A stretch of DNA of 64,000 bases, taken from positions 34,126-98,125 of the forward strand of contig NCHB01000004.1 in NCBI GenBank assembly GCA_002281755.1, given 5' to 3'. Below the pieces are notes generated by a model. It did not search any database and was not told where the DNA came from. It saw nothing but the letters and a program-made list of their open reading frames with translations. The stretch is from Sulfurovum sp. 16-42-52. GTDB taxonomy: Bacteria; Campylobacterota; Campylobacteria; Campylobacterales; Sulfurovaceae. Shown here one piece after another: positions 34,963 to 43,153 of the stretch. Each line of letters starts with the position of its first letter. Within the stretch, counting starts at the first letter, position 1. Position numbers and translations under genes: made by a program.

Positions 34963-35578
34963 GTTTTATCCTCATCCATATTGATCTAAATACAAAAATC
35001 CAAAGTAAAGCCAGCGTACCGGCATACACTAGAACCCTTAGGATGGTTAGCATGATGCCCATCTCATTGGGGATTGTAGTCTTGAGTGTTATGTCTTTTG
35101 AAGAAGCTATCCCGTCACAGAGTTCAGAATACCCCTGAAGGATGCCGATATTGAACTTATCTTCATCGGTATTGCTGTCTTTTACTGCTACGATATTGAT
35201 AGCTGCATCACGTACAGCATCATAATCATATAAAGATTTAATCTCATCTGAAGAGGGAATAATCCCTACCCTTCCACGCATCTCAGAGTGTTCTGTAATC
35301 GTTGCATAAGGAGCAAAAATAAATAATACATATGGCTTACTCATGTTTGCTTCATACTGCTTGGCATACGTTACCAGATTAAATCCTGCTTCAAAATGCT
35401 CATTGCTTGCAATCAAATAGACTCTTACCCCTGCTTTTTGCAAGAGTTCCTGACCCATTTGCTCGATACGTTTTTGCGCCTCTAATTTTAATAGATCATT
35501 GCGTAAAACAGTCTGTGCATCAAGCAAAAAGGGCAGTATTGAAAGTATCAGCACTGCCTTTATGATTGCTCTAATCAT
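34949..35578 (-). CDS. TPM-domain-like membrane protein of the cbb3 operon
   Basis: 209 residues. Signal or anchor at the N-terminus (AIIKAVLILSILPFLLDA), a central domain (GVRVYLIASNEHF...PYVLFIFAP...GRVGIIPSSDEI) that reads like the TPM/Psb32 fold, and one C-terminal span (MLTILRVLVYAGTLALLWIFVF). No enzymic motif. From memory a similar gene (Cj1484c region) is next to ccoNOQP in C. jejuni. Likely a membrane assembly or quality-control factor, by context only. Confidence 0.65.
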   Translation of the reverse strand: MIRAIIKAVLILSILPFLLDAQTVLRNDLLKLEAQKRIEQMGQELLQKAGVRVYLIASNEHFEAGFNLVTYAKQYEANMSKPYVLFIFAPYATITEHSEMRGRVGIIPSSDEIKSLYDYDAVRDAAINIVAVKDSNTDEDKFNIGILQGYSELCDGIASSKDITLKTTIPNEMGIMLTILRVLVYAGTLALLWIFVFRSIWMRIKHGKQ

Positions 35579-35579
35579 C

Positions 35580-35681
35580 TCAGCCTACGTACAAAAGGTT
35601 CTGACTGAGTGACAAATAAAGTGCCGCAATAGCAGCAAAAGCCATACACGCAATCAGTACTTTATCCATATATTTAATCAT
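35580..35681 (-). CDS. 33-residue single-span membrane peptide in the cbb3 operon
   Basis: Starts MIKYMDKVLIACMAFAAIAALYL and ends in NLLYVG before TGA at 35580. The start overlaps nothing but is 2 bp after the DUF4006 stop, with AAAAGGA as ribosome site in that gene's end; its stop is one base before the next gene's start. Such tight packing argues for translation. One hydrophobic helix of about 20 residues. It resembles the tiny subunits of oxidases in size; function unknown. Confidence 0.72.
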   Translation of the reverse strand: MIKYMDKVLIACMAFAAIAALYLSLSQNLLYVG

Positions 35682-35683
35682 CA

Positions 35684-35914
35684 CTAATCCTTTTTAGGTT
35701 GAAATGCAAATTGTTTGTTCTCAACAGAGATCATTTTAACATTATTGACATCTCTAATGGGCGCAGGATTGTACGGTTTTTCTACCCCGTTTCTTTGCGA
35801 TATAACTGCTAGAAGCATGAGAGCAACCAGTATCGCCAACAACCCTACAATTGACATCAATACGCCTGCTATTCCGTGAATTCCAAAAACACTACGATTT
35901 GTATTTTCTGCCAT
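35684..35914 (-). CDS. DUF4006 family small membrane protein
   Basis: 76 residues with one strong membrane segment (IAGVLMSIVGLLAILVALMLLAVI), preceded by NRSVFGIHG, which I recognise from DUF4006. The family is found in Campylobacterota, next to ccoNOQP. It is likely an accessory subunit or assembly factor of the cbb3 oxidase. It is 10 bp after ccoP. Confidence 0.8.
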   Translation of the reverse strand: MAENTNRSVFGIHGIAGVLMSIVGLLAILVALMLLAVISQRNGVEKPYNPAPIRDVNNVKMISVENKQFAFQPKKD

Positions 35915-35924
35915 AGTAAACTCC

Positions 35925-36821
35925 TTAGTTTGACAATGACTGAATATACACAGTCAAAGCTTTCTCTTGTACTGATTCTGAAGGTATAAGTGTCTTAAAT
36001 GACGGCATTTTACCGATAACACCTTTTTTACCGTTTTGCAATACATGGTTCAACAGAGCATTGTCATATTCCACTAGGTTTGGTGCCATACCATCCATGC
36101 CTTTGCCATCCGCACCATGACAAGAAGAACATGCTGCAAACGCTGCAGGCTGCTCACCTTTCATACCTCCGGCAACATACGCTGCAATCGCTTCTGCATC
36201 TGCACCGCTTGCCATACCCGGAGGCATCATACCCATAGCATAACCCAATTGGTTTGAACCGTTGTTGATCACATCGAGTACTTGTTCTTTTGTCATTCTA
36301 GTTGTAAAGTCTTGTGCTTTACCAGAAAGACCATCACCTATCGTACCATGACACTGTGCACATTGAACCAAAAAGATTGATTCACCCATCTCTTTAAGCG
36401 TAGCTGCATCTGCATCTTTATGGATGGTAGCAAACTTCTCATTATATGCCAATACTTCTTCATTGTATTCACCAATCTGACTGTAGGCATTGACCGGATA
36501 ACCGATCAAACCATACCACATTGACCACAAAAAAACCGCTAAAAAAGTATATGCCCATCCTGAAGGCAGTTCATTTTTATACTCACCGATACCATCCCAG
36601 TTTTCATCTGCAAGTTCGCCACTGGCTGTGTCTGTTTTCATCTGGTTGATATATTTTACCGCAACTGCTGCTGTAATCGTTGCAACTGCGATCGCTCCAC
36701 CCATCGTTATTGCATTGACTGAGTCTCCCGTAATGTCAATATCTAAACTCATGACTACAGCTATCGTTGCAATAATCAGTAGCGCTGCAAAGCCTAATGC
36801 TTTTATCATTAATCCATTCAT
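35925..36821 (-). CDS. ccoP: cbb3 oxidase dihaem subunit III
   Basis: 298 residues. Three hydrophobic segments in the first 110 residues (about 5-27, 38-58, 90-108), one or two more than the classical CcoP. Two haem c sites: CAQCH (about 152) and CSSCH (about 230), with MMPPGMASG and GKMPSF providing Met ligands. The second half is strikingly like the tail of CoxB at 40889 (see findings). It overlaps ccoQ by 4 bp (ATGA). Confidence 0.94.
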   Translation of the reverse strand: MNGLMIKALGFAALLIIATIAVVMSLDIDITGDSVNAITMGGAIAVATITAAVAVKYINQMKTDTASGELADENWDGIGEYKNELPSGWAYTFLAVFLWSMWYGLIGYPVNAYSQIGEYNEEVLAYNEKFATIHKDADAATLKEMGESIFLVQCAQCHGTIGDGLSGKAQDFTTRMTKEQVLDVINNGSNQLGYAMGMMPPGMASGADAEAIAAYVAGGMKGEQPAAFAACSSCHGADGKGMDGMAPNLVEYDNALLNHVLQNGKKGVIGKMPSFKTLIPSESVQEKALTVYIQSLSN

Positions 36822-37036
36822 TTATTCTCCTCCTTGTAATCTCTCTGCGAAGCAGGTTTGTCTTCTACGGGTGTACTGGTGACTTCATCATCCAGTGCAA
36901 TATTTCCGTATTTTTCATAATCCCGCTCACCTTTTTTTTCAGATCTGTACAGATGTATGATGTACCCATACAGCATAATCACCAAAAAAATGGTCATAAA
37001 GAATGAGGCATAGCCTTGTAGTTCTCTAATGTCCAT
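36818..37036 (-). CDS. ccoQ: cbb3 oxidase subunit IV
   Basis: 72 residues with one span (YASFFMTIFLVIMLYGYIIHLY) followed by RSEKKGERDYEKYGN, which matches the CcoQ signature. Stabilises the core complex in other bacteria. Overlaps ccoP by 4 bp. Confidence 0.9.
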   Translation of the reverse strand: MDIRELQGYASFFMTIFLVIMLYGYIIHLYRSEKKGERDYEKYGNIALDDEVTSTPVEDKPASQRDYKEENK

Positions 37037-37045
37037 TTTGCCCTG

Positions 37046-37714
37046 CTACTTTAAGCTGTTAAGGTATGCAATCAGTGCTACGATCTCAGGCACTTCACCT
37101 CTGGCAACTGCATCTTTAACATCTTGATTTTTCATATCTGCGGCTATCGCAGCAGCATCGGCTAAGACTTTTGGCTTATGTGCTTCCCAAGCGGCTCTGG
37201 TTCCTTGAAATTCATCACCATACGGTGTATGAAATGCATTTTTTACCGTTACTGCCTCTGCATACGCTGTTTCGATATCAGCCAAATTGCTAAACTGGTG
37301 TTTATAGGCCGGCATAATCGATCCAGGTACGATCTCTGAGGGATTAAGCATATGGTTTTCATGCCAATCTGTTGTTCTGTAGTTTCCTACGCGGTGCAAG
37401 TCCGGACCTGTTCTTTTACTACCCCAAAGAAATGGTCTGTCATACGCATACTCTCCTGAGAGTGAATAGTCGCCATAACGGTCTGTCTCTGATTTGAACG
37501 GACGAATCATTTGTGAATGACAGGTATTACAATTGTCTTTCATATAAACATTTTTACCTGCAAGCTCAAGCACTGAACGCGGTTTCATGTCCACAAGCGG
37601 CTGCGCCGCTTTCGCAAAGTTTGGTACGATTTCAATCAATCCTGCAAATGAGATAACAATCGATATTGCTGAAGCGAAAAAGAATGGGTTTTTTTCTAAC
37701 CAATGAAAAAACAT
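37046..37714 (-). CDS. ccoO: cbb3 oxidase mono-haem subunit II
   Basis: 222 residues. An N-terminal span (FFFASAISIVISFAGLIEIV), then CNTCHSQMIRPFKSE (about 58-72) as haem c site and motif typical of CcoO, then WGSKRTGPDLHRVG and IVPGSIMPAY with a Met ligand. It lies 14 bp after ccoN. Confidence 0.96.
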   Translation of the reverse strand: MFFHWLEKNPFFFASAISIVISFAGLIEIVPNFAKAAQPLVDMKPRSVLELAGKNVYMKDNCNTCHSQMIRPFKSETDRYGDYSLSGEYAYDRPFLWGSKRTGPDLHRVGNYRTTDWHENHMLNPSEIVPGSIMPAYKHQFSNLADIETAYAEAVTVKNAFHTPYGDEFQGTRAAWEAHKPKVLADAAAIAADMKNQDVKDAVARGEVPEIVALIAYLNSLK

Positions 37715-37728
37715 ACTAACTACCTCCC

Positions 37729-39195
37729 TTATGCCATAGGCGTTCTAAACTGAGGCTCTTGTGAAAGCACTTTACCCACAGTCATTGTTTTATAAATATT
37801 GTATGCAAACATCACAAAACCTGTCACATATAATACACCAGCGACTGCTCTAATCGTGTAGTATGGGTGCAATACCGTTACTGTATCAATGAAGCTGAAC
37901 ATCAAGTTTCCATACTCATCCACTGCTCTCCACATCATACCTTGTGTGATACCGGCAATCCACATAGAAGTAAAGTAGAGCACAACAGCCGTTGTTTGAA
38001 GCCAAAACTGCTGTTCCATCATTTTTTTGGAGTAGAGTTCTCGCTTGAACATACGCGGTGCCATGTGGAAGATTGCAGCCATAATCATAAATACAACCCA
38101 ACCCAATACACCATCATGCACATGTCCTGGAATCCAATCTGTAAAGTGCGCAATCGCATTCACCGATTTAATTGCCTGAATAGGCCCTTCAATCGTAGAA
38201 AGCATATAGAATGTAGAAGCAAGTACCATAAATTTAATCAATGGATTGTCTGTAAGTTGATTCCACTCACCTTTCATCGTAAGAAGCATGTTGATAGCAG
38301 AACCCCATGATGGCAAGATAAGCACTATAGAAAATGCTGAACCCATTGTTTGCATCCAGTCTGGAACAGTTGACCAAAGTAAGTGGTGTGAACCTGCCCA
38401 TAGATAAACAAACATCAAACCCCAAAATGAAAGCAAAGAGAGTTTATACGAATAAATCGCTTGTCCAGACTCTTTTGGAAGGAAATAATAACTCATCGCG
38501 ATAATAGGCACTGTAAACGCAAATGCAACTGCATTATGTCCGTACCACCATTGTACTAAGGCATCGTTTGTTCCTGAGTACATTGAAACCGAGTGCCATA
38601 CACTACCAAGCCCTTCGGTGGCAAAATAAGTAGGAATAGACATATTGTTGAAAAGGTAAAGCATTGCAATGCCCAAGAAACAAGCAAGGTAATACCATAC
38701 TGAGATATACAATGCTTTTTCTCTTCTAATCCCTATAAGTCCCATCATACTAACACCCCAAAGCACCCAAACCAAAACAACCACTACATCAAATGGCCAT
38801 TCATACTCTGCATACTCTTTGGCTGTAGAAAAACCAAAAAACAAAGAAATGGTCGCAAGAAGTGCGCCAACAAAATAAAGCCAAAACTGAAGATTTCCAA
38901 TAAACATTAAAAATTTTGATTCAGCCATCGACACTTTCAGTACTCTTTGACCCACATAAAACCATGTTGCAAAAACACCTGAAACCGTAAATCCAAATAC
39001 CACTGTATTGGTATGAATCGGTCTTAGTCTTGAAAACGTTCCATACTCTCCCAATAGATAATTCAATTCAGGAAATGCCATTTGTGCGGCAATAAGTGTA
39101 CCGACCAACATACCCAAAATTCCAAACAAAATCGTTAAAAAAGTAAACTTTTTTGCCAATGAATAGTCATATTCCAATGCTGCGTTTGATTGCAT
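37729..39195 (-). CDS. ccoN: cbb3 oxidase catalytic subunit I
   Basis: 488 residues with about 12 membrane helices. The low-spin haem and CuB/haem b3 histidines are in RPIHTNTVVFGF, WYGHNAVAFAFTVP, GSHHLLWSTVPDWMQ and PGHVHDGVLGWVVF. This C-type haem-copper oxidase has high oxygen affinity. The operon runs ccoNOQP, then accessory genes. Confidence 0.97.
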   Translation of the reverse strand: MQSNAALEYDYSLAKKFTFLTILFGILGMLVGTLIAAQMAFPELNYLLGEYGTFSRLRPIHTNTVVFGFTVSGVFATWFYVGQRVLKVSMAESKFLMFIGNLQFWLYFVGALLATISLFFGFSTAKEYAEYEWPFDVVVVLVWVLWGVSMMGLIGIRREKALYISVWYYLACFLGIAMLYLFNNMSIPTYFATEGLGSVWHSVSMYSGTNDALVQWWYGHNAVAFAFTVPIIAMSYYFLPKESGQAIYSYKLSLLSFWGLMFVYLWAGSHHLLWSTVPDWMQTMGSAFSIVLILPSWGSAINMLLTMKGEWNQLTDNPLIKFMVLASTFYMLSTIEGPIQAIKSVNAIAHFTDWIPGHVHDGVLGWVVFMIMAAIFHMAPRMFKRELYSKKMMEQQFWLQTTAVVLYFTSMWIAGITQGMMWRAVDEYGNLMFSFIDTVTVLHPYYTIRAVAGVLYVTGFVMFAYNIYKTMTVGKVLSQEPQFRTPMA

Positions 39196-39420
39196 ACATA
39201 CCCCCTTGTATAAATTCTATGCTGTAAGTTGATTACAACACTCAATTATAATTATAATATTATTTGATTATATGGAGACTTAAATAATGAATCAATGCTT
39301 ATACATGGTACTAATCGTTACATTTGATGTAAATATGTAGTCGTTTATTCCGTTAAACGATAATTTTAGTCCGATTTAATCTATCAGTAATATTGATTTT
39401 TATCAGACCAATATTCTCTT
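39196..39420 (-). promoter_or_regulatory. ccoN promoter region
   Basis: 225 bp without a gene. It has a TTGAT-N4-ATCAG box at 39393-39406, close to the FNR consensus TTGAT-N4-ATCAA, and a T/A-rich stretch with TATAAT-like boxes on the minus strand at about 39244-39260. The ribosome site AAGGGGG is just before the ccoN start. Confidence 0.5.
39393..39406. promoter_or_regulatory. FNR/CRP-like half-perfect box upstream of ccoN
   Basis: TTGATTTTTATCAG, one base off the symmetrical FNR consensus. It is about 200 bp before the ccoN ATG and 15 bp after the stop of the 176-residue gene. Cbb3 genes are often controlled by FNR-family proteins, but the distance is long. Confidence 0.4.
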
Positions 39421-39951
39421 TTATGCTACTCTGGAGCTCTGATTTTTCATCGCCTCATACAACGCTTTGTTTTGTTCTTGCATTGTATTAAACGCTGTAT
39501 GCAGGGCATCTTGGAGTGCTTCACCTTGCAAATTTTGATTTAAGGCAGCACTATAGTGCTTAAAAAAATCTTTATACGGTGTAGCACCTGAAGCAAGTAC
39601 CCATCCCAGTTCATTATCGGGGAAATACTGTTTCCATGATGGGGTAATCTGCCGAATCACTTTATGGTTATTGATAAACCCCAATGCAATGATCATGATC
39701 ATCAACATGGAAAGAAATACAATATAAAAAATAATCGCCTGGGCAATGCCTAGCATCCCAAAGACCAAAGGGTTAAATATACCGGCATATTCCACTACAG
39801 GTAAAGCCCAAAAAAAAGCGATTACCCATTTGCTGCTGATACCCCCTAATGCAGACTGATCAAAAATCAAACGTTTTTTAGCCACTGGTTTTTTGTATGA
39901 GCTAACAGATGCCAAAATCGCTTCAAGCGAATAGTTCTTTTCTTGCATCAA
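39421..39951 (-). CDS. Two-span membrane protein at the end of the caa3 cluster, unknown
   Basis: 176 residues. Two or three hydrophobic segments (about 41-66 and 69-92) lie in the middle, with a soluble helical C-terminus rich in Gln and Ala. No known motif. It follows ctaB by 77 bp in the same direction and precedes the ccoN promoter, so it may belong to the oxidase cluster. It might act in assembly, but there is no sequence proof. Confidence 0.65.
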   Translation of the reverse strand: MMQEKNYSLEAILASVSSYKKPVAKKRLIFDQSALGGISSKWVIAFFWALPVVEYAGIFNPLVFGMLGIAQAIIFYIVFLSMLMIMIIALGFINNHKVIRQITPSWKQYFPDNELGWVLASGATPYKDFFKHYSAALNQNLQGEALQDALHTAFNTMQEQNKALYEAMKNQSSRVA

Positions 39952-40028
39952 TGATCCTTTGGGTTGATAATGAATAAAATGATAGATATTATAGGGAGTA
40001 AAACCAAAGCGTCTGCTTTGGTTTTGGA

Positions 40029-40892
40029 TTAAGCGATATGATGTTTGACGTACTCATCAATACTGATCAGTATGACTATCAGTAAAAATGCCGCATTGAT
40101 TTTCCAAAACACAGAACGGGCATTTTTAAGCTCAAATTTTTCGCTTAAAAGCTCCAAAGAACTTATAAATGCCCATATCCCGACTAGTACTGACAAACCA
40201 ATCGTTACAGGATAGACTTGAAAAGCCCAAACAAGAAAGACACCTGTTTGTATGGTTAACACTAACCATACAAACGTCAGTCTTTGAAGGCTGGCTTGTC
40301 CAAAAAGACGCATGGCTGTAGGGTATCCGCCATCATTATAATCACCGTGAAATAACATCACCAGTAACCAAAAATGCGGAACCTGCCAAACAAAAAAGTA
40401 TAAAGCCAAGGCTAAAAACTCTAACTCCATCAGTGAATGACCCGCTACGAGCCAACCAATCGCAGGGGGAATAACACCCAATATTGCTCCAGGCACAACA
40501 GCCAAAGCACTCTTTTTTTTCAAAGGAGTATACATGGCGTTATACCAAATAAAAGCAAACATAAAAATGTTGATTCCCGTCATACCGAGCAAGGTATAGA
40601 TAGATGCAAATGAACACACAATTAATATCGCTGCGATAACAATACCTGTCTGAGGTGACATTCTACCCGCTGCAATAGGGCGGTTTTTTGTTCTCTCCAT
40701 ATTGGCATCTGATTTGTACTCTTGCACTTGATTGAGTGTTGAGACACCCATGGCAACAAGCAATACAGAAAACGTTGCCAATAGCATATCAAGCCCAACC
40801 TCACCTTTTGCCATAATATAGGCAAAAAGTGCAGAAAGGCTCACTGCAAAAGAGAGCACAAACTTTGTTACAACGAAAAAATCTTTTATCAT
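40029..40892 (-). CDS. ctaB: Protohaem IX farnesyltransferase (haem O synthase)
   Basis: 287 residues with about nine membrane helices. The prenyltransferase motif NQVQEYKSDANMERTKNRP is near residue 53 and a second region (GDYNDGGYPTAM) carries further Asp. It turns haem B into haem O; haem A then needs CtaA, which is not in this window. It overlaps coxB by 4 bp (ATGA). Confidence 0.94.
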   Translation of the reverse strand: MIKDFFVVTKFVLSFAVSLSALFAYIMAKGEVGLDMLLATFSVLLVAMGVSTLNQVQEYKSDANMERTKNRPIAAGRMSPQTGIVIAAILIVCSFASIYTLLGMTGINIFMFAFIWYNAMYTPLKKKSALAVVPGAILGVIPPAIGWLVAGHSLMELEFLALALYFFVWQVPHFWLLVMLFHGDYNDGGYPTAMRLFGQASLQRLTFVWLVLTIQTGVFLVWAFQVYPVTIGLSVLVGIWAFISSLELLSEKFELKNARSVFWKINAAFLLIVILISIDEYVKHHIA

Positions 40893-42100
40893 TTGCTATT
40901 TTTTTCAAGATATTCGGCGATAGCTGAAATCTCATCTTCTGGCATATCAGGATATGCGGGCATTCTACCAATCATCCCCTCTTTACCGTTTTTGAATACA
41001 TGGCTCAAAAGTGGCGCATCGTATCCTATTAGATCAGGAGCCATTCCGCCCATGCCTTTACCATCTTCACCATGACAAGAAGAACACGCAGAAAATGATG
41101 CAGGTTGTTGACCTTTCATGCCACCGGCTACATACGCAGCAATCTCTTCAGCATCAGCACCTGCTACTAAACCACCGGGCATCGCTCCCATATCATAGCC
41201 AAGTTTATTTTGTCCATTTTTAATCACATCCAATACTTGTTCTTTACTCAATCTCGTTTTGAGAGAAGGACCGATTTTCATTTCACCTGTTTCAATAGCA
41301 TGACATTGTGTACATCCATGTCGTAGCAACAGTGCATCACCTGTTTTGGTGTAATTACCTTTAGGTGTATCTTCAGTACTATTAAACCATGCATCATACT
41401 CAGCTTTTGGAAGTACCACGATTCGGGAGTACATATAGGAGTGGTCGGTACCGCAGTACTCAGCACACTCGACATCATACTCACCTATCTCAGTAGCATT
41501 AAACCACTGTTTGGTTGTACGTCCAGGAACCACATCTTCTTTCATACGAAATGCAGGGACATAAAATGCATGAATCACATCATTCTTTGGTGCCGTCATC
41601 TCTAAGATAACATTGGTATTGACCGGTACATAAAGTGCCGTTATCCCCATAGAACCTTTTTCAAGCACTTTACCTTTTTCATCCAATTTTGGTTTTTCGA
41701 ATGCGCCACCAATTTTATGAACATGTCCGCTTGCATTTGCCGGGTATTCATATCTCCATTTCCACTTGGAACCTTCCACTTTTACCACGATACTTTCACT
41801 CTCTGCAGGCATAGTTCTGAGTACTTGCATAGACGTGTACCCAAAGTAAAAAAGTACCATTAACATCGCCGTAGGAATCAGTGTCCATGCAATTTCCAAT
41901 GCTGTGTTGTGTGTAACATTTTCAATATCTTCGTTTTTTACTTTATTTGCATTATATTTCCATGCAAAATAGATCATCGGTACTACAACCGAGAGAAACA
42001 AAATAATTGAAATCCAAAAGTTTACCCAAAATGCCTGTTCTACATCTGCTGCAAACGTAGCAGCTCTTGCATCAAATCCTTGTAAGCTATTACTCATCAT
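40889..42100 (-). CDS. coxB: caa3-type oxidase subunit II with CuA and a dihaem cytochrome c tail
   Basis: 403 residues. Two N-terminal spans (about 28-50 and 70-90), the CuA site CAEYCGTDHSYM (about 207-218), then a linker and two haem c sites, CTQCH (about 261) and CSSCH (about 336). Normal caa3 subunit II carries one haem c; two is unusual. The tail from about 270 to 400 is nearly the same as the ccoP haem domains. This chain takes electrons from cytochrome c or directly from bc1 and passes them to haem a. It starts 5 bp after coxD. Confidence 0.94.
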   Translation of the reverse strand: MMSNSLQGFDARAATFAADVEQAFWVNFWISIILFLSVVVPMIYFAWKYNANKVKNEDIENVTHNTALEIAWTLIPTAMLMVLFYFGYTSMQVLRTMPAESESIVVKVEGSKWKWRYEYPANASGHVHKIGGAFEKPKLDEKGKVLEKGSMGITALYVPVNTNVILEMTAPKNDVIHAFYVPAFRMKEDVVPGRTTKQWFNATEIGEYDVECAEYCGTDHSYMYSRIVVLPKAEYDAWFNSTEDTPKGNYTKTGDALLLRHGCTQCHAIETGEMKIGPSLKTRLSKEQVLDVIKNGQNKLGYDMGAMPGGLVAGADAEEIAAYVAGGMKGQQPASFSACSSCHGEDGKGMGGMAPDLIGYDAPLLSHVFKNGKEGMIGRMPAYPDMPEDEISAIAEYLEKNSK

Positions 42101-42105
42101 GACTC

Positions 42106-42471
42106 CTAGTGGTGCGCTGGTGTTGCACTGTGCGCTGCACCAGTCGTTATGGGTTCAGTAATATAACTCTCACCCTTAAATTGAAAATGGGATACATCTA
42201 CGCCAATTACAATAACAAAGAAAACCAATACCAGCAATAAGGCGAAAATAACCATTGCTCCAATCAGTTTCTCACCTTTTAAGTGCATGTAATAAATAAC
42301 AATCAACCATGCTTTAATGACAGCAATAAGCATTTGCGCCAAAAATGTCGACTGTGCCATAAATAAATGTGGCTGAATAAAGGTAATCGCTGTTAAGAGT
42401 AACAATCCTGCCAGTACTTTATAATAAACTGCTTTTTCTTCCTGATAATTTACGCTTGTATTAGTGCCCAC
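42106..42471 (-). CDS. coxD: Cytochrome c oxidase subunit IV
   Basis: 121 residues with three membrane spans and IKAWLIVIYYMHLKGEKLIG, the CoxD/CyoD family region. It overlaps coxC by 11 bp. It has a structural role in aa3/bo3-type oxidases. Confidence 0.85.
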   Translation of the reverse strand: MGTNTSVNYQEEKAVYYKVLAGLLLLTAITFIQPHLFMAQSTFLAQMLIAVIKAWLIVIYYMHLKGEKLIGAMVIFALLLVLVFFVIVIGVDVSHFQFKGESYITEPITTGAAHSATPAHH

Positions 42472-43153
42472 TTGTTCCTCCTGTTGCTGCGCCTATCATA
42501 TAATAATAAGGGAATACAAATACCCAGATAAGGTGTACGATATCCCAGTAAAGTGCGATGTTAAAATATAAAATATAATGATGCGGATTTACTTTGTTGG
42601 CGTTAATACGCTTAAGTAACCACAACATCAACCCGATACCGATAATAATATGAAACCCGTGTAAGCCGGTCATCGTAAAATACATACCGAAAAACAATTT
42701 TTTACCAAAAGCCATTGTAGACTCTGGCAGCATTTGTCCATGCATAAGGAAGATACCATGGTCGTATTCTGCTGTCCACTCAAAGCCTTTAATGACCAAA
42801 AAGATAACAGCCAGTAAAATAGTAGCCCAAATCATCAATTTGGCACCCTTTACATCACCTGCTCTCATTTTAAGAAGTCCAAGACCCATAGTAAGGGCTG
42901 AGACAAGCAGAATCACCGTATTGGTTCCTCCCAAAAGTCTGTTCAATGAAGCAGATGCCTCTAAAAACTCTTGCGGATGCAGTGTGTTATAGTAGGCTAA
43001 AGCAAGAAACATCCCACCAAACATCATGACTTCGGTCAACATAAAGAGCCAAAATCCTAATTTACCGCCGTAAAAATCATCTTGCCAGCCTTGAACTACA
43101 TGTTCATTTCCTTCGCGATCTACCGCGATTTCAGGTACATACGCGTGTGCCAT
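42461..43153 (-). CDS. coxC: Cytochrome c oxidase subunit III
   Basis: 230 residues. Spans include KLGFWLFMLTEVMMFGGMFLALAYY and the family motif FFGMYFTMTGLHGFHIIIG. YWDIVHLIWVFVFPYYY ends the chain. Its ATG overlaps the coxA stop (TGATG). Confidence 0.94.
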   Translation of the reverse strand: MAHAYVPEIAVDREGNEHVVQGWQDDFYGGKLGFWLFMLTEVMMFGGMFLALAYYNTLHPQEFLEASASLNRLLGGTNTVILLVSALTMGLGLLKMRAGDVKGAKLMIWATILLAVIFLVIKGFEWTAEYDHGIFLMHGQMLPESTMAFGKKLFFGMYFTMTGLHGFHIIIGIGLMLWLLKRINANKVNPHHYILYFNIALYWDIVHLIWVFVFPYYYMIGAATGGTSGH

